From Amycolatopsis sp. WAC 01376 (lineage in GTDB: Bacteria > Actinomycetota > Actinomycetes > Mycobacteriales > Pseudonocardiaceae), in contig NZ_QHKL01000006.1 in assembly GCF_003947415.1 (NCBI RefSeq), forward strand, positions 1 through 64,000: 64,000 nt of DNA, given 5' to 3'. Shown here one piece after another: positions 58,257 to 64,000 of the stretch. The position numbers and the translations under genes are program-made. Under the pieces are notes generated by a model that was not told where the DNA came from, searched no databases, and saw only the letters and a list, made by a program, of their open reading frames with translations. The first letter of the stretch is position 1. The number at the start of each line of letters is the position of its first letter.

Positions 58257-58667
58257 TCAGCCGTGCACGGCCGGCACCCGCCGGGCGCGCAGCACGTCGG
58301 CGACGGTCTCGGCGGCCGTCAGCGGGTCGAGCGGGTGGACGAGCACCGCGTCGGCCTGCGACCAGGTCGCGAGCCAGCGGTCGTCCTTGCGCCGGACCGA
58401 AACCACGATCGGAGGGCAGTCCTCGATCTCGTTCTTCAGCTGGCGGGTCAGCCCGATGCCGCCCGTCGGCTGCGCCTCGCCGTCGAGGATGGCCAGGTCC
58501 ACGTTGCCCGCGTCCATCTCGACGAGGACCTCGGAGATGCCGGAGGCCTCGGTGTAGTCCACCCGGCCGAGGTCGGCGGCGGGCCTGCGGCCGACGGCGT
58601 TGATGATCGCCTCGCGCACCTCCGCCTTGTGGCTGAACACCAGGATCCGCATCGCCTGCTCGCCCAT
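58257..58667 (-). CDS. Response-regulator receiver-like protein
   Basis: This 136-aa protein has a CheY-like fold without an output domain. It shows RILVFSHKAEVREAIINAVG, then DLAILDGEAQPTGGIGL with the Asp of the phosphorylation position (DLAILDGEA), and PPIVVSVRRKDDRW, ADAVLVHPLDP. The acidic pocket at the N-terminus (usual DD) is SHKAE, so phosphorylation is doubtful. ATG 58667 is chosen for its GGAGG leader. No kinase is nearby. It precedes trpD closely and its role is unknown. Confidence 0.85.
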   Translation of the reverse strand: MGEQAMRILVFSHKAEVREAIINAVGRRPAADLGRVDYTEASGISEVLVEMDAGNVDLAILDGEAQPTGGIGLTRQLKNEIEDCPPIVVSVRRKDDRWLATWSQADAVLVHPLDPLTAAETVADVLRARRVPAVHG

Positions 58668-58728
58668 GAGCGCGCCTCCGCCTCGTCTAGTCATGTCGAC
58701 CCCGCGATGTTATCCGCCATGACCGACA

Positions 58729-59145
58729 TCACGTGGACGCACCCGACGGCTGGAGCGCGTCCCAGCCCAGCGAGTCGCCGCCGAGCCGCTGCGCGAGGCC
58801 CGCCATCCGTGACCGTTCCTGCGCGCAGTGCAGCGCGTCGAGGGTCTGGACGCGCACCGCGTGCGTCAGGGTGAAACCGCCGTCGGAGCCCTGTTCCCGC
58901 AGCTCCCAGCCGTCCTGGGCGAGGATCGATGTCGCCTCCGCCACCTTTTCGGGCGGCAGTTTCAAGTGGTGGCGCAGGATCGCGGGCGCTTCGGCGACCC
59001 AAGCGGGTGATCTCGCCAGCACCGAAGAATCCGCCTCAGCAGGATCGAAAGCCTCCGCGACGATCTCCACACCGGGCGTGTCGACGGTCAGACCTGGGAG
59101 CTTCGGCTTCTTGACCAGGTCACGAAGCCGATCTAGTAAACCCAT
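58729..59145 (-). CDS. Conserved hypothetical protein (138 aa)
   Basis: No named domain is recognised. It starts MGLLDRLRDLVKKPKLPGL, has a helical middle (EAPAILRHHLKLPPEKVAEATSIL-like, about 52-75) and a strand-helix end with FTLTHAVRVQTLDALHCAQE. It looks soluble with an amphipathic N-terminus that could touch the membrane. It is divergent from ctaE across 95 bp, a place where actinobacteria often carry a similar gene, so a link to oxidase expression or assembly is possible but unproven. Confidence 0.75.
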   Translation of the reverse strand: MGLLDRLRDLVKKPKLPGLTVDTPGVEIVAEAFDPAEADSSVLARSPAWVAEAPAILRHHLKLPPEKVAEATSILAQDGWELREQGSDGGFTLTHAVRVQTLDALHCAQERSRMAGLAQRLGGDSLGWDALQPSGAST

Positions 59146-59240
59146 GAGTAGCCCTGTTCCCACTTTCGTTCAGATGTGACCCGACACGCACGCGACTTGC
59201 CGTGGACCCACCCGGCGGGCCCCGTGCGTGAGAGGACATA

Positions 59241-59864
59241 ATGCGACGCGTGACAACGGCAGCTCCCACCATCAGCCAGCGGGTCCACTCGCTGAACCGG
59301 CCGAACATGGTCAGTGTCGGCACCATCGTGTGGCTGTCCAGCGAACTGATGTTCTTCGCCGGACTGTTCGCCATGTTCTTCACCGTGAAGGCGCAGAACG
59401 CGTCCGGCCAATGGCCGCCGCCGCTGCACGGTGAGCCCTTCCACCTGAACATCGCGCTGGCGATCCCGTTCACCGTGATCCTCGTGGCGTCGTCGTTCAC
59501 CTGCCAGTTCGGTGTGTTCGCCGCCGAAAAGGGTGACGTGTTCGGCCTCCGCCGCTGGTACATCATCACGTTGATCATGGGCGCGATCTTCGTCGGCGGC
59601 CAGGGTTACGAATACATCAACCTGATCCACGAGGGGCTGACGATCCCGTCCGGCGCGTACGGCACGGTCTTCTACCTCGCGACCGGGTTCCACGGCCTGC
59701 ACGTCATCGGCGGGCTCATCGCGTTCGTGTACTTGCTCATCCGCACCAAGCTGAGCAAGTTCACCCCGGCTCAGGCCACCTCGGCGATCGTCGTGTCGTA
59801 CTACTGGCACTTCGTCGACATCGTGTGGGTGGGCCTGTTCGCGGTGATCTACATCCTTCCGTGA
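59241..59864 (+). CDS. ctaE: Cytochrome c oxidase subunit III
   Basis: This 207-aa membrane subunit of the aa3 oxidase has five hydrophobic helices. Signatures are GTIVWLSSELMFFAGLFAMFF-like helix 1, GQGYEYINLIHEGLTI, TGFHGLHVIGG and YYWHFVDIVWVGLFAVIY, all typical of heme-copper oxidase subunit III. ATG 59241 follows GAGAGG at 5 nt, with GTG 59250 as a shorter alternative. It leads the ctaE-qcrC-qcrA-qcrB operon. Confidence 0.96.
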   Translation: MRRVTTAAPTISQRVHSLNRPNMVSVGTIVWLSSELMFFAGLFAMFFTVKAQNASGQWPPPLHGEPFHLNIALAIPFTVILVASSFTCQFGVFAAEKGDVFGLRRWYIITLIMGAIFVGGQGYEYINLIHEGLTIPSGAYGTVFYLATGFHGLHVIGGLIAFVYLLIRTKLSKFTPAQATSAIVVSYYWHFVDIVWVGLFAVIYILP

Positions 59865-59919
59865 ACGAAGCCGCCACCACGACCTATCGGCCTGAACTGA
59901 CAGCAAGGGTTGCCGCAAG

Positions 59920-60738
59920 ATGACCTCCAGCAAGGACAACACGGAGCGCCGCTTCCGCAAGCGGTCGAAGGCACGCAGGCGGTTCGCCGGCGCGCTGGCG
60001 CTCGGGATCGCGCTGCTGAGCGTGGGCGGGTTGTACGCCGTTTTCGCCCCGGAGCCGCAGACCGCGCAGGCGCAGGGTGAATCCGCCCTCCTGCGCGAGG
60101 GCGAGAAGCTCTACAACAACACGTGTATCGAATGTCACGGGCCGAAGCTCGAGGGTGTCACCGACCGTGGCCCGAGCCTCATCGGCATCGGCGACGCGGC
60201 CGTGTACTTCCAGACCTCCACCGGCCGTATGCCGGCGGTCCGCCAGGAAGCCCAGGCGCAGCGGAAGCCGCCGAAGCTGTCCGAGGCCGAGATCAACGCA
60301 CTGGGCGCCTACATCCAGGCCAACGGCGGTGGCGCGCAGCGCCCCACCGAGAAGGGTGACGCGCTGCGCGGCGAGGACGTCGCGCGCGGCAGCGAACTCT
60401 TCCGCCTCAACTGCGCCTCCTGCCACGGCTTCACCGGCCGCGGCGGCGCGCTCTCCTCGGGCAAGTTCGCCCCGAACCTGGACCCGGCCACGGAAGAGCA
60501 GATCTACACCGCGATGCTCACCGGGCCGCAGAACATGCCCAAGTTCTCCGACCGGCAGCTCTCGCCGGAGGAGAAGAAGGACATCATCGCGTTCGTGAAA
60601 TCCGTTAGTGACGGGAAGAACTCCCCTGGCGGTAGCTCGCTCGGCGGTCTTGGCCCGGCCTCGGAGGGCGCGATCGCGTGGATCGTCGGGATCGCCGCGC
60701 TGATCGGCGTGACGTTGTGGATTGGATCGAAGGCATGA
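59920..60738 (+). CDS. qcrC: Di-heme cytochrome c subunit of the bc1 (bcc) complex
   Basis: This 272-aa subunit passes electrons from Rieske to CtaC within the supercomplex. An N-terminal anchor helix (about 22-42) leads to two cytochrome c domains with heme motifs C69-x-x-C72-H73 (CIECH) and C165-x-x-C168-H169 (CASCH). Axial Met candidates are in the following loops (GRMPAV, TGPQNMPKF). A C-terminal membrane helix (about 247-270) completes it. The two-heme form is the actinobacterial hallmark. It overlaps qcrA by ATGA. Confidence 0.96.
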   Translation: MTSSKDNTERRFRKRSKARRRFAGALALGIALLSVGGLYAVFAPEPQTAQAQGESALLREGEKLYNNTCIECHGPKLEGVTDRGPSLIGIGDAAVYFQTSTGRMPAVRQEAQAQRKPPKLSEAEINALGAYIQANGGGAQRPTEKGDALRGEDVARGSELFRLNCASCHGFTGRGGALSSGKFAPNLDPATEEQIYTAMLTGPQNMPKFSDRQLSPEEKKDIIAFVKSVSDGKNSPGGSSLGGLGPASEGAIAWIVGIAALIGVTLWIGSKA

Positions 60739-61868
60739 GCGCCGAAGGGCCGAAGCCGCCGACAGAGGCGGAATTGGCGGACATGGATCGCGACCAGCTG
60801 GTCAAGCTGGGTACCGCGCTCGACGGGGTCGAGATCATCGAATACCCGACGCCCTGGCCGGTCGAGGGGACGAAGGCGGAGAAGCGCGCCGAGCGCGCTG
60901 TCGCCCTCTGGTTCGTGCTGGCCGCACTGTCCGGCCTCGCGTTCGTGGTCCTCCTCGCGTGGCCGCACTGGTTCGAGTACAAGGAGCCGGGCAAGACCGG
61001 CTACACCATGTACACGCTGTACACGCCGCTGCTCGGTGTCACGCTCGGCGTCGCCGTGCTCGCCATCGGCGTCGGCGCCATCCTCTACACCAAGAAGTTC
61101 ATCCCGGCCGAGGTCTCGATCCAGCAGCGCGGGGACGGCGGGTCGAAAGAGGTCGACAAGGCCACGATCCTCGCCCAGCTGGCCGACTCGGGCAGCCGCA
61201 GCACCATCGCGCGCCGTTCGATGATCAAGCGGTCCGCCGGTGCCGGTGCCGGTGTGCTCGGCCTCGCCGTCGCGGTGCTGCCGGTCGCGTCCTTCATCAA
61301 GGACCCGTGGAAGGACACCGAGAACCGCGACTCCCTGTGGCACTCGGGCTGGAAGAAGAACTTCCCGGACGAGGTCGTCTACCTGCGCCGCAACACCGGC
61401 CGTCCGCACGAGATCTCCCTGGTGAAGGCCGAGGACCTCGACGCGGGCGCGATGGAGACGGTGTTCCCGTACCGCAAGTCCGAAGAGCACGACGAGCACG
61501 CCCTGTCGGCCGCCTTCAAACGCGTCGACAACCCGGTCATGCTGATCCGCCTTCGCCCGACCGACGCCGCCAAGGTCGTCAAGCGTCAGGGCCAGGAGGA
61601 CTACAACTTCGGCGACTACTACGCGTACACGAAGATCTGCAGCCACGTGGGCTGCCCGACCTCCCTGTACGAGCAGCGGACCAACCGCATCCTCTGCCCC
61701 TGCCACCAGTCCCAGTTCGACGCGCTCCACTACGCCAAGCCGATTTTCGGGCCGGCGACCCGGCCTTTGGCCCAGCTTCCGATTACAGTGGACTCTGAGG
61801 GCTACCTGATCGCGCGCGGAGACTTCAACGAGGCCGTCGGACCGGCCTTTTGGGAGCGTAAGTCATGA
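60735..61868 (+). CDS. qcrA: Rieske iron-sulfur subunit of the bcc complex
   Basis: This 377-aa protein has three transmembrane helices (about 58-78, 96-118, 165-188), characteristic of actinobacterial QcrA, followed by the Rieske domain. Cluster ligands are C302 and H304 (CSHVGC) and C321 and H324 (CPCHQS), with C307 and C323 as the disulfide pair. A Tat-like twin-Arg (ARRSMIK, about 156-162) precedes the third helix, as expected for export of the folded cluster. It overlaps both neighbours by 4 nt. Confidence 0.96.
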   Translation: MSAEGPKPPTEAELADMDRDQLVKLGTALDGVEIIEYPTPWPVEGTKAEKRAERAVALWFVLAALSGLAFVVLLAWPHWFEYKEPGKTGYTMYTLYTPLLGVTLGVAVLAIGVGAILYTKKFIPAEVSIQQRGDGGSKEVDKATILAQLADSGSRSTIARRSMIKRSAGAGAGVLGLAVAVLPVASFIKDPWKDTENRDSLWHSGWKKNFPDEVVYLRRNTGRPHEISLVKAEDLDAGAMETVFPYRKSEEHDEHALSAAFKRVDNPVMLIRLRPTDAAKVVKRQGQEDYNFGDYYAYTKICSHVGCPTSLYEQRTNRILCPCHQSQFDALHYAKPIFGPATRPLAQLPITVDSEGYLIARGDFNEAVGPAFWERKS

Positions 61869-63532
61869 GTTCACTCACCACCCCGACGAAGGGGACGAAC
61901 CCGGTCGAGAAGGCCGCGGGCGCTGGTGCGAAGTGGGCCGACGACCGGTATCACCTGGCCAAGGGCATGCGGCACCAGCTCAACAAGGTGTTCCCGACGC
62001 ACTGGTCGTTCCTGCTCGGCGAGATCGCGCTCTACAGCTTCATCATCCTGTTGCTGTCGGGTGTCTATCTCACGCTGTTCTTCGACCCCTCCATGGAGGA
62101 GGTCGTCTACAACGGCAGCTACACCGGCCTGCAGGGCGTCGAGATGTCGCGGGCCTTCGCGACCACGCTGGACATCTCGTTCGACGTCCGCGGCGGTCTG
62201 TTCGTCCGCCAGCTGCACCACTGGGCCGCGCTGATCTTCGTGGCTTCGATGATGGTGCACATGTTCCGGATCTTCTTCACCGGCGCGTTCCGTCGCCCGC
62301 GTGAAGCGAACTGGGTCATCGGTGCGCTGCTGCTGGTCCTGGGCATGTTCGAAGGCTTCTTCGGCTACTCGCTCCCGGACGACCTGCTCTCCGGTACCGG
62401 TATCCGCGCGACCCTGTCGGGCATCGTGCTCTCCGTGCCGGTCATGGGCACCTGGATCCACTGGGCGCTGTTCGGCGGGGAGTTCCCCGGCAACGAGATC
62501 ATCCCGCGCCTGTACACGATCCACATCCTGCTGCTGCCGGGCATCATGCTCGGCCTGGTGGCCGCGCACCTTGCGCTGGTCTGGTACCAGAAGCACACGC
62601 AGTTCCCCGGCGTGCGCCGCAAGGAGACCAACGTCGTCGGCGTCCGCATCATGCCGGTCTTCGCGCTCAAGGGCGGTGCGTTCTTCGCGCTGGTCACCGG
62701 TGTCATCGCGCTGATGTCGGGCCTTTTCCAGATCAACCCGATCTGGAACATCGGCCCGTACAACGCGGCGCAGGTCTCGGCGGGTTCGCAGCCGGACTGG
62801 TACATGGCCTGGGCCGACGGCATGCTGCGGATCTGGCCCGCGTGGGAGCTCTACCTCGGGAACTACACGGTCCCGGCGGTGTTCTTCCCCGGCGCGGTCG
62901 GCATGCCACTGCTGATCGGCCTGCTGGTGATGTATCCCTGGATCGAGCGAAAGCTGTCCAAGGACACCGCGCACCACAACCTGCTGCAGCGTCCGCGCGA
63001 CGTCCCGGTGCGGACCTCGCTGGGCATCATGGCCCTGACGTTCTTCGCGGTCATCATGCTGTCGGGCTTCAACGACATCATCGCGTTCGCCTTCGACATC
63101 TCGCTGAACGCGACGACATGGGCGGGCCGGATCGGTGTCCTGCTGCTGCCGCCGATCGCGTACTACATCACCTACCGGATCTGCCTCGGCCTCCAGCGGG
63201 CCGACCGCGAGGTGCTCGAGCACGGTGTCGAAACCGGCATCATCAAGCGCCTGCCGCACGGTGAGTTCATCGAGATCCACCAGCCGCTCGGCCCGGTGGA
63301 CGACCACGGCCACGCGATCCCGCTCGAGTACCAGGGCGCGTCGGTGCCGAAGAAGATGAACAAGCTCGGCTCGGCGGGGCACGCCGTCGCCGGTTCGACC
63401 TGGTCCCCGGACCCGGTCGAGGAGACGATCGCGCTGGAGCGCGCCCGGTCCAACGGGCACGGCAACGGCAAGGTCGACGACATCGGTGGCGAGCCTTCGG
63501 AGGAGCGCAAGGAGATCACCTCCGGGCACTAG
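61865..63532 (+). CDS. qcrB: Cytochrome b subunit of the bcc complex
   Basis: This 555-aa protein has eight or nine membrane helices and two b-heme sites. Paired His ligands are in the helix around LHHWAALIFVASMMVHMFRIFF and in the later YTIHILLLPGIMLGLVAAHLALV. The quinol-site region (PIWNIGPYNAAQ) is visible; I did not locate a PEWY motif, and PDWYMAW stands at its expected place. A charged C-terminal extension (about 440-555) is normal in actinobacteria. It ends the operon, 14 nt before a palindrome. Confidence 0.95.
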   Translation: MSSLTTPTKGTNPVEKAAGAGAKWADDRYHLAKGMRHQLNKVFPTHWSFLLGEIALYSFIILLLSGVYLTLFFDPSMEEVVYNGSYTGLQGVEMSRAFATTLDISFDVRGGLFVRQLHHWAALIFVASMMVHMFRIFFTGAFRRPREANWVIGALLLVLGMFEGFFGYSLPDDLLSGTGIRATLSGIVLSVPVMGTWIHWALFGGEFPGNEIIPRLYTIHILLLPGIMLGLVAAHLALVWYQKHTQFPGVRRKETNVVGVRIMPVFALKGGAFFALVTGVIALMSGLFQINPIWNIGPYNAAQVSAGSQPDWYMAWADGMLRIWPAWELYLGNYTVPAVFFPGAVGMPLLIGLLVMYPWIERKLSKDTAHHNLLQRPRDVPVRTSLGIMALTFFAVIMLSGFNDIIAFAFDISLNATTWAGRIGVLLLPPIAYYITYRICLGLQRADREVLEHGVETGIIKRLPHGEFIEIHQPLGPVDDHGHAIPLEYQGASVPKKMNKLGSAGHAVAGSTWSPDPVEETIALERARSNGHGNGKVDDIGGEPSEERKEITSGH

Positions 63533-63546
63533 CCCGATAGACAACG

Positions 63547-63595
63547 CGTGAAGGCCCCCTTCCCTCGGTTCAGCCGAGGGAAGGGGGCCTTCACG
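63547..63595. repeat. Family A palindrome (CGTGAAGGCCCCCTTCCCTC)
   Basis: This is a third copy of the 8507/36388 element, with 22 perfect base pairs plus a G-T wobble at the tip (TTCA in place of CTCA). The outermost base pairs are lost on the right. It is the first of two hairpins between qcrB and the convergent Lrp-domain gene. Confidence 0.85.
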
Positions 63596-63632
63596 GGCTT
63601 CAGGGCTTAGGGGTTCGGAGGGCGCCTCCGGA

Positions 63633-63687
63633 TGCAATGAACGGTCCTTTCCTTGCAAATTTTGCAAGGAAAGGACCGTTCATTGCA
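63633..63687. repeat. Family A palindrome (TGCAATGAACGGTCCTTTCC), 27-bp arms
   Basis: Perfect 27-bp arms flank a single T with AAA/TTT at the tip. It is closely related to 41347-41407, and substitutions between the two are mirrored on both arms. It ends 21 nt before the Lrp-domain gene's stop. Confidence 0.85.
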
Positions 63688-63708
63688 CGCGCGTCAGGGA
63701 AAAGAGGT

Positions 63709-63993
63709 TCAGGCGCCTTCGACGCCGATGTCGAACGCCGACTCGCTGTCGGCCTTCGAGTACGAGCGGAACGCGATGTGCGTGACCGTGCTCAGCACGC
63801 CGGGCACCTTGCCGATTTTCGCCGGGATCAGATCCGCGAGGTCCTCATGCGCGGCGACGCGGACCGAGGCGATCAGATCGACGTCGCCCGCGCAGGAGTA
63901 GACCTCGCGGACCCCCTCGATGTCCGCGATCGCCTGTGCCGCCTCGGGGATGGCATCGGCCTCGACCTGGATCAGCACGATCGCGGTGATCAC
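63709..63993 (-). CDS. Stand-alone Lrp/AsnC ligand-binding (RAM) domain protein
   Basis: This 94-aa protein is a single RAM (ACT-like) domain. It shows AIVLIQVEADAIPEAAQAIADIEGV, the glycine turn VYSCAGDVDLIASVRV, and GVLSTVTHIAFRSYSK. There is no helix-turn-helix, so it is not a DNA binder by itself. Such proteins form ring-shaped oligomers and bind amino acids. The GTG start at 63993 lies 7 bases from the window edge, so a longer N-terminus cannot be excluded. It converges on qcrB. Confidence 0.88.
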   Translation of the reverse strand: MITAIVLIQVEADAIPEAAQAIADIEGVREVYSCAGDVDLIASVRVAAHEDLADLIPAKIGKVPGVLSTVTHIAFRSYSKADSESAFDIGVEGA

Positions 63994-64000
63994 TACAGCG

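Noticed and set aside
61871..63667. 598-aa minus-strand frame
   Set aside because: Antisense shadow of qcrB, and it runs through two palindromes.

Overview
The window is high-GC actinobacterial chromosome, most likely from Amycolatopsis or a close relative in the Pseudonocardiales. The main grounds are a heme-rich qcrCAB/ctaE locus with a di-heme QcrC, CtaF, a PfkB-type adenosine kinase beside asnB and ctaC, an F420-type LLM oxidoreductase, a DUF3043 protein, many GTG/TTG starts and ATGA stop/start overlaps. Gene order resembles, from memory, the mycobacterial trpD-ctaE-qcrCAB / ctaC-asnB-adoK / ilvE-cobT-pepA / sucB-lipA-lipB neighbourhood. The species call is inference.

Layout. 1-200: 5S rRNA and the rRNA-operon terminator. 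216-551: a 21-bp-periodic repeat array. 585-15832: mostly leftward housekeeping genes: sirtuin, L,D-transpeptidase, patatin, DedA, lipA, SDR, two TetR-like genes, LLM oxidoreductase, lipB, PAP2, TIGR01777 epimerase, ArsR-like regulator, class A beta-lactamase-like hydrolase, sucB and lpd. sucB/lpd need lipoate, which lipB and lipA provide. 16057-17523: a small conserved protein, a second 21-bp array, and an SMI1/KNR4-like protein. 17720-35877: an 18-kb rightward cluster of six very large, translationally coupled genes (M64-type metallopeptidase, DUF6603-like plus kelch giant, kelch propeller, and three large proteins I cannot name). This is the outstanding accessory element and the best candidate for an undescribed system. 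35878-36455: a gene-free stretch packed with long palindromes.

36456-49338: pepA, a membrane protein, DUF402, ilvE, cobT, an IspD-like cytidylyltransferase, a GntR regulator fused by overlap to purC, an aldo/keto reductase, DUF3043, erpA and an adenosine kinase. 49431-63993: alpha/beta hydrolase, asnB, ctaC-ctaF, an accessory block (EamA exporter, two GlxA-type AraC regulators around a cupin), trpD, two small conserved genes, ctaE-qcrC-qcrA-qcrB (with ctaC/ctaF, most of the bcc-aa3 respiratory supercomplex) and a stand-alone Lrp ligand domain.

A second theme is non-coding. Every convergent gene junction with a real gap carries either long near-perfect inverted repeats (arms of about 17-30 bp, many with compensatory changes between copies) or a 21-bp-periodic array. 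Convergent junctions with overlapping stop codons carry none. A 162-bp fold-back element lies between pepA and its divergent neighbour.
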